64,000 bases of DNA from JBGPHT01 sp041484525 (GTDB lineage Bacteria; Acidobacteriota; Terriglobia; Bryobacterales; Bryobacteraceae), in NCBI GenBank assembly GCA_041484525.1, contig JBGPHT010000023.1:3194-67193 (forward strand). Direction: 5' to 3'. A program made the position numbers and the translations under genes. The notes below the pieces were generated by a model. It made no database searches. It was not told the DNA's origin and saw only the letters and a program-made list of their open reading frames with translations. This document shows positions 45,053 to 53,677 of this stretch, piece by piece. The stretch's first letter is position 1; each line of letters begins with the position of its first letter.

Positions 45053-46294
45053 TCATGGATGCTTCTCTGTGATCTGGCGAAAAACCCGAAGCAGGTTGCC
45101 GCCCAGGAATTTGCGGATGCGCGCTTCGGAGTAGCCGCGCCGCAGCATGGCGTCCGCGATCGTCGGCAGGTCGCGAACGTCGCGCATGCCGCGGGGCAAT
45201 GGAGGGCCGCCGTCGAAATCGCTGCCCAGCGCCACGTGATCTTCGCCGACAAGTTGGATGGCACGGTCGATCACGCCCACCCAGTCATCCACGGTCATTC
45301 GGATGTCCTGCGGAATATCGGCCGGCAGCATGGGGAATTGCGGCGCCACGATCTTATCCAGTTCGTAAATACTGAGCTGCGTTCCGCGCTGCAGGATGGC
45401 CGTCGTGTCCCAGAACGGTTTGCCGGCATGCTGCGTGCGCCAGTCGAACGCCTTGCGGTTGTGAAATTCATTACCGAGCTGGAATCCGATCACGCCGCCT
45501 TTGGCCGCGAGCTTCTTTAGCAGCGCCTCCGGCATGTTACGGGGAATGTCGTTGATGGCACGCAAGCCGTGGTGAGTTGCAATCAGCGGATCGGTGCTGA
45601 TATCGATGGCGGTCGAGATCGCGTCGTCCGAAGCATGCGACAGGTTGATCGCCATACCCAGGCGATTCATTTCGCGGATCACGTCGCGGCCGCGGTCGTT
45701 CAAGCCGTGCCACTTCTCGGGCGAACAGCAGGAATCGGCATAGTTACTGGTCCAGTTGTGCGCCGAAAGCTGGACCGAACGCATGCCGAGCCGGTACATT
45801 TCACGGATCACGGCCGGGTCGCCATCCAGGTCGAAACTTCCTTCAATGTCGAGCACCGCGGCGATTTTGCCGCTGGCATGAATGCGCTCGATGTCCGATG
45901 CGGTGCGCGCGATTTCGATGGTCCGGCTGTTGCGCGCGATCTGGTCGATGGCACAATCCAGCATGCGCAGCGCCTGTTTGGTCTCGTGCCGGGCGGGGTA
46001 ATAATCTTCGGTCACGAAGATGGAAAAGAAGAGCGCGCCGAGGCCGCCTTCTTTGGCGCGGGGCAGGTCGAACTGGCCGTCGGGCTTAAGCTGGCCCACG
46101 TCGCCGCCGTGATAAAACTCGCGGTCGATGGCGTGAACGTGGCCATCGAAGACCAGCGAACTGGCGTGCAGGGCACGAGCCCGCGCGGAAATCGGGGCCG
46201 GCGTCTGCTGGCCCGGCAGGCTGGCGGCAGCGGCGAGCGCTACCAATACGCATGCGGCCGTCTTATAATCTGGATTACTTGGAAATTGTTCCAT
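45053..46294 (-). CDS. Exported membrane dipeptidase, M19 family
   Basis: A 413-residue protein with a signal peptide (TAACVLVALAAAASLPGQ). The zinc site of the M19 renal-dipeptidase family is visible: VFDGHVHAID, AAVLDIEGSFDLDGD with the bridging Glu, NLSHASDD, PLIATHHGLRAIN and DHVALGSDFDGG. The usual DGHND reads DGHVH, a change seen in several relatives. It cleaves dipeptides including some D-amino-acid ones. ATG at 46294 lies in CCATGG, whose opposite strand holds the start of the next gene. Confidence 0.88.
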   Translation of the reverse strand: MEQFPSNPDYKTAACVLVALAAAASLPGQQTPAPISARARALHASSLVFDGHVHAIDREFYHGGDVGQLKPDGQFDLPRAKEGGLGALFFSIFVTEDYYPARHETKQALRMLDCAIDQIARNSRTIEIARTASDIERIHASGKIAAVLDIEGSFDLDGDPAVIREMYRLGMRSVQLSAHNWTSNYADSCCSPEKWHGLNDRGRDVIREMNRLGMAINLSHASDDAISTAIDISTDPLIATHHGLRAINDIPRNMPEALLKKLAAKGGVIGFQLGNEFHNRKAFDWRTQHAGKPFWDTTAILQRGTQLSIYELDKIVAPQFPMLPADIPQDIRMTVDDWVGVIDRAIQLVGEDHVALGSDFDGGPPLPRGMRDVRDLPTIADAMLRRGYSEARIRKFLGGNLLRVFRQITEKHP

Positions 46295-47492
46295 GGCCAA
46301 TTCAACTCGTCCCAGACTTGCCGCGCTCACCACCACCTATTTCAAGTATTCGCACGCCCAGCATATCGTCGATCGCCTGCTGGATGGCTACGGCTGGAAC
46401 GGCACGCACCATTATCCTCCCATGGACCTGGTGTCCCTTTATGTCGACCAGGTCGGCCAGAACGACTGGAGCCGGGAACGCGCGGCTCGCCATCCAAGCA
46501 TGAAGGTTTATCCCACGATCGCCGAGACGCTCACGCTCGGCGGAAGCAAGCTGGCGGTGGATGGCGTGGTGATCGTCGGGGAGCACGGCAATTATCCGCG
46601 CAACGAAAAGGGGCAGACGAAATATCCGCGCTACGAGTTTTTCGAGCAGATGGTGAAGGTTTTTCGCGACAGCGGCAAGTCGGTGCCGGTCTTTAGCGAC
46701 AAGCACCTTTCCTGGAATTGGGACTGGGCGCGCAAGATGTACGACACTTCCCGCGAGATGGGGTTTGCCTTCATGGCCGGATCGAGCCTGCCGGTCACGT
46801 GGCGCACACCGTCGGTCGAGATGCCGTTGGGCTCACGCATCAGCGAGGCGCTGTGCGTTTGCTATGGCGGCGTGGACAGCTACGATTTTCACGGCCTCGA
46901 GACCATCCAATGCATGGTGGAACGTCGGCGCGGCGGTGAGACCGGAGTCCAGAAAATGCAGGCGTATCGCGGCCCCAAATTCTGGGAAGCGTTGCGCGGT
47001 GGCGTCTGGCCCAAGGCGTTGATGGATTCGGCGCTGTGCCGCAGCCACACGCTGACGCCTGCGCGGGCCGGGTTCAACCACGTTTTCCCGACCGTTGAGG
47101 ATATGCAGCGGCTGGTGCGAGATCCGGTGGCATACCGCTACGAGCATGCCGACGGATTGAAGTGCACCATGCTGCTGATGGCGGGCCTGGTCAAGGATTT
47201 CAACTTCGCCGCGTACGTGAATGGCTCGAGCCAGCCATGGTCCACGCAGATGTATTTGCCGATGCCCGACGGCCGCACCACGCTCGCCAATTTCTTCAGC
47301 CCGCAGGTGAACAACTTCGAAAAAATGTACCTGACCGGCAAAGCGCCGTATCCGGTGGAGCGAACGCTCCTCACCACGGGCTTGACGGCGGCCGGCGTCG
47401 ACAGCCTGTATCAAGGGCAGAAGGCGCTCGATACTCCACACCTGGCTATCCGCTACCAGCCGGCTAAAGAGTCGACTTTCTGGAGGACATGA
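46293..47492 (+). CDS. Hypothetical protein, paralogue A of a tandem pair
   Basis: A 399-residue protein without an export signal, not assigned to a family I know. Conserved blocks shared with the next gene include SHAQHIVDRLLDGY, VSLYVDQ, VYPTIAETL, VIVGEHGNYPRNEKGQ, YPRYEFFEQMVKVFRDSGKS, FSDKHLSWNWDWAR, AGSSLPVTWRTPS and IQCMVERRRGGETGVQKMQA. The GEHGNYPRN and DKHLS blocks look like an active site. The gene is coupled to paralogue B by ATGA. Both precede a DUF362 gene and an amidohydrolase. Confidence 0.75.
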   Translation: MANSTRPRLAALTTTYFKYSHAQHIVDRLLDGYGWNGTHHYPPMDLVSLYVDQVGQNDWSRERAARHPSMKVYPTIAETLTLGGSKLAVDGVVIVGEHGNYPRNEKGQTKYPRYEFFEQMVKVFRDSGKSVPVFSDKHLSWNWDWARKMYDTSREMGFAFMAGSSLPVTWRTPSVEMPLGSRISEALCVCYGGVDSYDFHGLETIQCMVERRRGGETGVQKMQAYRGPKFWEALRGGVWPKALMDSALCRSHTLTPARAGFNHVFPTVEDMQRLVRDPVAYRYEHADGLKCTMLLMAGLVKDFNFAAYVNGSSQPWSTQMYLPMPDGRTTLANFFSPQVNNFEKMYLTGKAPYPVERTLLTTGLTAAGVDSLYQGQKALDTPHLAIRYQPAKESTFWRT

Positions 47493-48745
47493 CGATGCTG
47501 ACACGGCGCGCTTTTCTTCAGACCTCGGCTGTGGCTGCGACGGCTGCACAGGGCCAGGGCCAAACGCAGCCCAAGCGGATCGCGATCGTCGCGACGATCT
47601 ACCGGTATCTGTCGCACGCGCAACACATGGGCGACCGCTTCCTGGTGGGCTACCCGTACGACGGCGTGTGGCACAAGCCGGACATGAAGGTGGTGTCGCT
47701 CTACGTCGATCAGAAGCCTGAGGGCGATTTGAGCGGCGCCCGTGCACATGAATTCGGCTTCGAAGTTTATCCCACAGTTGCCGAGACCCTGCGCTGCGGT
47801 GGCAAAGATCTGGCTGTGGATGCCGTGCTGATCATCGGCGAGCATGGCAACTATCCGCGCAACGAGCTCGGCCAGGTCCTGTACCCGCGCTACGAGTTCT
47901 TCGACCAGTGCGTCAAGGTGTTCGAGCAGTCGGGGCGCGCGGTTCCGGTCTACAACGACAAGCACCTCTCGTACAGCTTCGAAAAAGCAAAGGCGATGGT
48001 GGACGCTTCGCGGCGGCTGCGGTTTCCGATGTTGGCCGGCTCTTCGATTCCGGTGACGTGGCGGCTTCCTTCGATCGACCTGCCGCTGGGCTGCGAGATC
48101 GAGGCGGCGTTGATGGTCGGCGAAGGCGGTTCGGATGCGATGGATTTCCACGCGCTCGAAGGACTGCAGTGCATGGTGGAACGGCGGCGCGGCGGAGAGA
48201 GCGGCGTCAAAGCGGTCCAACTGCTTCAAGGCGATGCCGTCTGGAAGGCGGGCGATGAGGGGCGGTATCCGAAGGAGCTGCTGATCGCGGCTCTATCGCG
48301 CAGCGACACGCCGCTGGGGCTGACAGAGGCCGATGGCCGCACACAAGACCTGGTGGGGTCCGGCGAGTTGCGCAAGATCGCGAAAAATCCCTCGGCTTAC
48401 TTCATCGAATATAACGACGGCCTCAAAGCGACCATGCTGATGCTCGACGGCGCGGTCAAGGATTTCAATTTTGCGGCACGGCTGAAGGGTGTGCCGCAGA
48501 TCCAATCCACGCAGTTCCTGCTGACTCCCGAGCCGAACGTTACCTATTCCGCATGCCTGATGCACAAAGCGGAGCAGATGTTCCAAAGCGGCGCGGCGCC
48601 GTATCCAGTCGACCGCACCTTGCTCGTCAGCGGCATTCTGGAAAGCTGCCTCACATCCAAGAGCAAGGACCATGCGCGGCTCGAGACGCCGCACCTCAAG
48701 GTGGCATACAAAGCGCCGCAGCAATCTCAATTCGCCAGGACCTGA
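47489..48745 (+). CDS. Tat-exported hypothetical protein, paralogue B of the tandem pair
   Basis: A 418-residue relative of the preceding protein, sharing HAQHMGDRFLVGYPYDGVWH, VVSLYVDQKPEGD, IIGEHGNYPRNELGQVLYPR, YNDKHLSYSFEKAK, AGSSIPVTWRLPSIDLPLG and LQCMVERRRGGESGVK. It differs in having a twin-arginine signal (LTRRAFLQTSA). So the two copies act in different compartments. GGAGG is 4 bases before ATG 47489 and 10 before ATG 47495; the second is better spaced. Function unknown. Confidence 0.78.
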   Translation: MTMLTRRAFLQTSAVAATAAQGQGQTQPKRIAIVATIYRYLSHAQHMGDRFLVGYPYDGVWHKPDMKVVSLYVDQKPEGDLSGARAHEFGFEVYPTVAETLRCGGKDLAVDAVLIIGEHGNYPRNELGQVLYPRYEFFDQCVKVFEQSGRAVPVYNDKHLSYSFEKAKAMVDASRRLRFPMLAGSSIPVTWRLPSIDLPLGCEIEAALMVGEGGSDAMDFHALEGLQCMVERRRGGESGVKAVQLLQGDAVWKAGDEGRYPKELLIAALSRSDTPLGLTEADGRTQDLVGSGELRKIAKNPSAYFIEYNDGLKATMLMLDGAVKDFNFAARLKGVPQIQSTQFLLTPEPNVTYSACLMHKAEQMFQSGAAPYPVDRTLLVSGILESCLTSKSKDHARLETPHLKVAYKAPQQSQFART

Positions 48746-48748
48746 TCT

Positions 48749-49858
48749 ATGAACCGACGGTTGTTCCTTCAAGTAGCTGCCGCATCTCCCCTGGTCGGCA
48801 GTCCCGTTGACGAACCGGTTTATCGCGTCGTCACCCCTCACAAACCCGCTGCCAAGCCGGGGATGCCGGGACCCTATCCGGGCCAGGTGGTGCGAGTGCA
48901 CGCCGCGGATTCGATCGACGTCGAGACCGAGCGGGTAAATCGGGACGTCGTCAAACGAATGCTCTCGAGCGGGATGAAGGCGCTCACCGGCGATGCGCGC
49001 GATGAAGACGCCTGGGCGCGCTTCGTCACTCCGAAAGACGTGGTGGGCATCAAGGTGAATTGCTCGGGAGCGCCGCGCGTCAATTCCATCCCGGAGGTAG
49101 TGGCGGGAATCGCGGAGAACCTCATCGCGGCCGGAGTCCCGGCGAAACAGATTTACGTCTACGAGCGTTTCGACAACCAACTGCAGAGCGTGGGCTACGA
49201 AAAGTATCTTCCGGCGGGGGTGACGATTCTAGCCGCCGAAGCTACGCGTGGTTCGATTCTCGGATACGATCCGCGCACGTACGTGGAGACCAGTTTCTTC
49301 GGCGAAGAGGATACGCGGTCGAACCTGGTGCGGCTGGTGTCGGAGACGCTCACCAAGATCATCAACGTCCCGAACATGAAGGAGCACCAGGCGGCCGGCG
49401 TTACGGGCTGCCTGAAGAATATTGCATACGGCAATTTTTCCAACGTGGACCGGTCGCACCGCTTCGAAAAGACCAATACCCAGACATTCATCGGCACTCT
49501 GGCTGCGACCGAGCCCGTCCGCTCCCGCGTCGTACTGAACATCATGGACGGACTGCGCGGCGTGTGGCACGCGGGCCCGTTCAGCCAGAACGCGCGGTTT
49601 CGCTTTTTTCCCAAACAGATTATGTTCGGCACCGACCCGGTGGCTATGGACCACAAGCTCATCGAGCTGATCGAAGAGAAGCGAAAGGCAGAGGGCGCGG
49701 TGTCACTGTTCGACCGGTCCAGGGAGCATCTCGGAAATAATTCGGACCCGAACAAGAACAAGTTCATACGGGAGCCGGGGCACGTGGAATACGCGTCGAA
49801 GCTCGGTCTGGGTGTATTCGACGCGGAGAAAATCAAACTGAAGTCGATCGAGCTGTGA
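48749..49858 (+). CDS. DUF362 protein, Tat-exported, copy 1
   Basis: A 369-residue protein with an N-terminal MNRRLFLQVAAA signal. The DUF362 core is clear: VGIKVNCSGAPRVNSIPEVV, IYVYERFDNQLQ, IINVPNMKEHQAAGVTGCLK, NIAYGNFSNVDRSHR and LNIMDGLRGVWHAGPF. No ferredoxin domain is attached. Function of DUF362 is not established. The paralogue at 60758-61876 has the same layout. The amidohydrolase start overlaps its stop (TGATG). Confidence 0.85.
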   Translation: MNRRLFLQVAAASPLVGSPVDEPVYRVVTPHKPAAKPGMPGPYPGQVVRVHAADSIDVETERVNRDVVKRMLSSGMKALTGDARDEDAWARFVTPKDVVGIKVNCSGAPRVNSIPEVVAGIAENLIAAGVPAKQIYVYERFDNQLQSVGYEKYLPAGVTILAAEATRGSILGYDPRTYVETSFFGEEDTRSNLVRLVSETLTKIINVPNMKEHQAAGVTGCLKNIAYGNFSNVDRSHRFEKTNTQTFIGTLAATEPVRSRVVLNIMDGLRGVWHAGPFSQNARFRFFPKQIMFGTDPVAMDHKLIELIEEKRKAEGAVSLFDRSREHLGNNSDPNKNKFIREPGHVEYASKLGLGVFDAEKIKLKSIEL

Positions 49859-51180
49859 TGCAACCTATTCGAATCGCCTCCATCCTGATTATTCTTCTCG
49901 GCACGGCGCGGCACGGGCTGAGCCAGGCCGCTTACGACCTGCTGCTGCAGGGCGGGCACGTCATCGACGCCAAGAACGGGATCAGCGCTATCCGCGATGT
50001 GGCGATCAAGGATGGGACTATTGCGGCGGTCGCGGAGCATCTGGATCCGGCCTCTGCGGTGAAGACCGTCAACGTTGCCGGTTTGTACGTCACGCCGGGG
50101 TTGATCGATATCCACGTGCACGTTTTCGCCGGCACCGGCGAAGCGCGCTCCTATGCCGGGGACCACAGCCTCTACCCGGACGGGTTCACGTTCCGCGCCG
50201 GCGTGACTACTGTTGCGGATGCGGGCTGCTCGGGATGGCGCAATTTCGAAGACTTCAAGAGCCGCATCATCGACCGGTCCAAGACGCGCGTGCTGGCGTT
50301 TCTGAACATCGTCGGTAATGGGATGCGCGGCGGCAGGTATGAGAACGATCTCGCCGATATGGAGGCTGCGCCCGCGGCCGAGATGGCGCAGCGTTACAAG
50401 GGGCTGATCGTGGGCATCAAGACGGCGCACTACGCCGGACCGGAATGGATGCCGGTGGAACACGCGGTGGAAGCGGGTACGACGGCCAAGATTCCGGTGA
50501 TGGTCGACTTTGGCGAGGACCGTCCGCAGCGTCCGCTGGCCGATCTGCTGACGAAGAAACTGCGGCCGGGCGACATTTACACGCACTGCTATTCCGGACT
50601 CCGTCACGAACTGGACGATTCCGGCAATCTCAATCCGGGAATGCTCGAGGGACGAAAGCGCGGCATCATCTTTGATGTGGGGAACGGCGGCGGCAGTTTC
50701 GCGTGGCGCATCGCGGTGCCGGCGATCCAGCAGAAATTTCTTCCGGATTCCATCTCGACCGACCTGCATGCCGACAGCATGAACTCGGGCATGAAGGACA
50801 TGCTCAACGTGATGAGTAAGTTCCTGGCGATGGGGCTTTCGGTGGACGAGGTGATCCGGCGCTCGACCTGGAACCCGGCGCGCGAAATCCAACACGAAGA
50901 GCTGGGGAATCTTTCGGTGGGATCGCCGGCGGATGTGTCGGTATTGCGGCTGGAGAGCGGCAAGTTCGGGTACACCGACATGTACGGCGCGCGGTTGCAG
51001 GGAACGCAAAGACTGGCGTGCGAGTTGACTGTCCGCAACGGCAAAGTGGTCTACGATTACAACGGCATCACGCGTCCCGATTGGGACAAGCTGCCGAAGA
51101 ACTATATGCAGACCGGCGACTCGCGTTGGGACGCTGTCTCGCCGGCGAGAAGGCCAAGGCCGGATTCCAAGGCCAAATAG
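49858..51180 (+). CDS. Exported amidohydrolase/deacetylase (EF_0837/AHA_3915-like), copy 1
   Basis: A 440-residue metallohydrolase with a signal peptide. The beta-barrel metal site shows DIHVHVFAGTG (HxH), a candidate carboxylated Lys in VGIKTAHYAGPEW, and IYTHCYSGLRHE. The C-terminal beta sandwich includes GNLSVGSPADVSVLRLESGK. It resembles the dihydroorotase-like deacetylases of the EF_0837/AHA_3915 family; substrate unknown. ATG 49858 overlaps the DUF362 stop. The closest relative is the copy at 61947-63248. Confidence 0.85.
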   Translation: MQPIRIASILIILLGTARHGLSQAAYDLLLQGGHVIDAKNGISAIRDVAIKDGTIAAVAEHLDPASAVKTVNVAGLYVTPGLIDIHVHVFAGTGEARSYAGDHSLYPDGFTFRAGVTTVADAGCSGWRNFEDFKSRIIDRSKTRVLAFLNIVGNGMRGGRYENDLADMEAAPAAEMAQRYKGLIVGIKTAHYAGPEWMPVEHAVEAGTTAKIPVMVDFGEDRPQRPLADLLTKKLRPGDIYTHCYSGLRHELDDSGNLNPGMLEGRKRGIIFDVGNGGGSFAWRIAVPAIQQKFLPDSISTDLHADSMNSGMKDMLNVMSKFLAMGLSVDEVIRRSTWNPAREIQHEELGNLSVGSPADVSVLRLESGKFGYTDMYGARLQGTQRLACELTVRNGKVVYDYNGITRPDWDKLPKNYMQTGDSRWDAVSPARRPRPDSKAK

Positions 51181-51254
51181 GTCGCAGATGCGAGTGCGGC
51201 CGGTTGCGGAACTACGGGCGACGACCAACCGCGGCGGGGACGACGTTTTCGTAG

Positions 51255-52589
51255 TTATCCCAATTTGTACGGCGCGCGATATTTGTAAGACAGCAGGCGG
51301 TTGGCGGCTTCGCTGTTGGTGAAACGTTCGGCGCGGCCATCCCAGTCGAGCAGGCTCCCGGTCTTGTGGGCGATGTTGCCGATCAGTGTGGTCGCCGTGG
51401 AAACGTGGCCGATCGCCACGTCGGCGTTGCACTTGGCGCGGCTCTTCATGCAATCCAAAAAGTTCCGCGCATGCGCTTCGGTACTTTCCGGGCCGGCGCC
51501 ATTCGACTTGGCCTCGATCAGCGTTTTCCGCCCGGTTCTGTAGGCGCGTTCGCTCACGCGGTCCAAGGGGGTGCGCGCGAAGAAGGTCAAATCGGTCACC
51601 TGTTCCGGCACGACTTCCCACCGTCCGGCCATGAGGTACATGGTCCCTTTGGTGCCCCGCAGTTCGATCTCGGCGCCCGGAGGGTTCGTCTTCGATGCGT
51701 TGGCGTCGTACTGCGAAAACGTCATCAGCGTCTTGTCGTATTCCCAAATCACTTCGAGCGTGTCGGGGATTTCGCGGTTGTCCCCCATCACGTATTTGCC
51801 GCCCATGGCGGTGACGCGGCGCGGATATTCCAGGCCCAGGCACCAGCGCATCATGTCGACGTTGTGCACGCCGAAATTCGTGAGCTGGCCGCCCGAGTAG
51901 TTGTAAAACCAGCGGAATTTGTAATACGCCCGATTGCTGTTGTAGGGCACCTTGGGCGCGGGACCCAGCCATTGATCCCATTCCTTGGCGTTGGGAGGTT
52001 CGCCGTCGGGCGGGTTGCCGATGCCGTTGGGCCACTCATTTCCGATGTGATAGGACTTGGCGACGGTGACGTGGCCGATGCCGCCGGAGCGCACGAATTC
52101 CGCGGCCTCGCGCAAAGACGCGGTCGATCGGCGCTGTGTGCCGACTTGCGTAACACGGCTGGTGTGCTGCGCCACTTCAACCATCCTCCGCCCCTCGGTC
52201 ACAGTCAGGAACAGCGGCTTCTCGACGTACACATCTTTGCCGGCGTTGCAGGCGTCGATGAACATGAGCGCGTGCCAGTGATCGGGGGTGGCAATCACCA
52301 CGGCATCGACATCCTTGTCGTCGAGCAGCGCGTGATACTCGCGGTACTTTTTGGGAGTGGCTCGCGACTTCTTGATCGCGAAATCCATGTAGTCGTCGCG
52401 CAGGTCGCACACCGCGGCGGTCTGCTGGTCGCCGTGCTCGAGAAACGCGTCGTGGACCTGGTCGCCGCGGTTGCCGAGCCCGATGTAGCCCATGCGTATC
52501 CGGTCGGCGGCCCCGAGAATCCGCGAATAACTGAGGGCCGTCGAGAGCGCGGCGGCGCGTGTGAAATGGCGGCGCGTCATATCGTTCAT
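51255..52589 (-). CDS. Gfo/Idh/MocA family oxidoreductase, Tat-exported
   Basis: A 444-residue NAD(P)-dependent oxidoreductase with a Tat signal (MTRRHFTRAAALSTAL). The Rossmann motif is MGYIGLGNRGDQVHDAF, followed by DAVVIATPDHWHALMFIDAC, KDVYVEKPLFLTVTEGRRMV (EKP motif) and, in the C-terminal domain, NFGVHNVDMMRWCLG. Such exported members are frequent in Acidobacteria and Planctomycetes and likely act on sugars. The ribosome site AGGAGG is well placed before ATG 52589. It overlaps the end of the DHDPS-like gene by four bases. Confidence 0.9.
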   Translation of the reverse strand: MNDMTRRHFTRAAALSTALSYSRILGAADRIRMGYIGLGNRGDQVHDAFLEHGDQQTAAVCDLRDDYMDFAIKKSRATPKKYREYHALLDDKDVDAVVIATPDHWHALMFIDACNAGKDVYVEKPLFLTVTEGRRMVEVAQHTSRVTQVGTQRRSTASLREAAEFVRSGGIGHVTVAKSYHIGNEWPNGIGNPPDGEPPNAKEWDQWLGPAPKVPYNSNRAYYKFRWFYNYSGGQLTNFGVHNVDMMRWCLGLEYPRRVTAMGGKYVMGDNREIPDTLEVIWEYDKTLMTFSQYDANASKTNPPGAEIELRGTKGTMYLMAGRWEVVPEQVTDLTFFARTPLDRVSERAYRTGRKTLIEAKSNGAGPESTEAHARNFLDCMKSRAKCNADVAIGHVSTATTLIGNIAHKTGSLLDWDGRAERFTNSEAANRLLSYKYRAPYKLG

Positions 52590-53677
52590 GAGATTGCCTC
52601 CTGGTCGATTGTGCCATGCAGCCACTCGTCCACGTGGCTGCGCACGAAGTCATCGTCCGCCAGTTGCGGGTAGCTGGCGGATACTCTATCAATTTCCTCG
52701 AGTTGTCCGGGAGAGAGGTCTTCGGCAGGGTCCAGGCACCAGCGGCCCGCCAGCAGGCCCTGCCGCCGAAGGATCTCATGCAGGCCGGCGATGCAGCCTG
52801 CAAAGGAATTCCGAACGTCGAATAATGCGGCGTTGGCGTCGGTGAGCGCTGCCGAACCGGCCAGGATTTCGGCGGTCCCCTTCCCGCCTGAGGCGCGGCA
52901 CGCATGAACCGCGTCGAGCAGTTCGACGGCGCGGCGCGTCCACACGGCCCACTGCCCCAACAGGCCGCCTCGGAAGGAAATGCTGTCGGCGCCGAGGCGG
53001 AAATCAGTCAGCAGATCGGGGATGATGCAGTCGTCGTTGCCGGTGTAGAGTGCGATCTCTCGCGACCTGCCGCTGTCCACCAGTCCGCGGACCACATCCA
53101 GGGTCTGATATCGATTGAATGGCGCTACCTTGATCGCGGCCACGTTCTCAATCTCGCAGAACAGCCGCCAGAAGTCGTACGACAGGACGCGGCCACCGAC
53201 CGCCGGTTGCAGGTAAAAGCCGAACAGCGGAATCTCGCGTGCGATCGAACGGCAGTGTTCGAGCAGTTCCTGGTCGGATGCCGACGGCAGGGCGCCAAGA
53301 CTGAGCAGGCCGAGATCGTACCCTGCTTCGCGAGCGACGACGGCCTCGCGCAGGGCTTGCAGGGTCCGGCCGCAGATGCCGGCGATTTTCACCAGACGGC
53401 GGTCTGCACTGCGTTCGAACTCGGCCGCCACCGATGCGGCAAGGCGAAGCACGGGCTCGAACAACGCCACCTTGGGATCGCGAATCGCGAACTGAGTGGT
53501 GTGGACGCCAACGGCGATTCCTCCCGCGCCGGCCGCACAATAGTAGCGCGTGAGGGCCGCCTGGCGCGGCTCGTCCAACTTGCGCTGCGCGGTGATCGCC
53601 AGTGGATGCGCGGGGATCACGACGCCTTTTTGCAGGATCTGCGCAACGTCCGGATGCATCGCGTCAGAATCTCCCAT
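52586..53677 (-). CDS. DHDPS-like (DapA/NanA superfamily) protein
   Basis: A 363-residue cytosolic TIM-barrel protein. It shows VVIPAHPLAITAQRKLD, YYCAAGAGGIAVGVHTTQFA, FGFYLQPAVGGRVLSYDFWR and a candidate Schiff-base Lys in NVAAIKVAPFNRY. Dihydrodipicolinate-synthase relatives catalyse aldol addition or cleavage with pyruvate; the usual GGTTGE motif is replaced by VGVHTTQ, so the donor may differ. It overlaps the epimerase gene upstream by 14 bases and the oxidoreductase gene downstream by four. Confidence 0.82.
   Translation of the reverse strand: MGDSDAMHPDVAQILQKGVVIPAHPLAITAQRKLDEPRQAALTRYYCAAGAGGIAVGVHTTQFAIRDPKVALFEPVLRLAASVAAEFERSADRRLVKIAGICGRTLQALREAVVAREAGYDLGLLSLGALPSASDQELLEHCRSIAREIPLFGFYLQPAVGGRVLSYDFWRLFCEIENVAAIKVAPFNRYQTLDVVRGLVDSGRSREIALYTGNDDCIIPDLLTDFRLGADSISFRGGLLGQWAVWTRRAVELLDAVHACRASGGKGTAEILAGSAALTDANAALFDVRNSFAGCIAGLHEILRRQGLLAGRWCLDPAEDLSPGQLEEIDRVSASYPQLADDDFVRSHVDEWLHGTIDQEAIS

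Noticed and set aside
49195..52035. A 946-residue open frame on the minus strand spanning the DUF362, amidohydrolase and oxidoreductase genes
   Set aside because: It is Arg/His-rich antisense sequence of well-supported genes, with no domain and no ribosome site. High GC content keeps such frames open.
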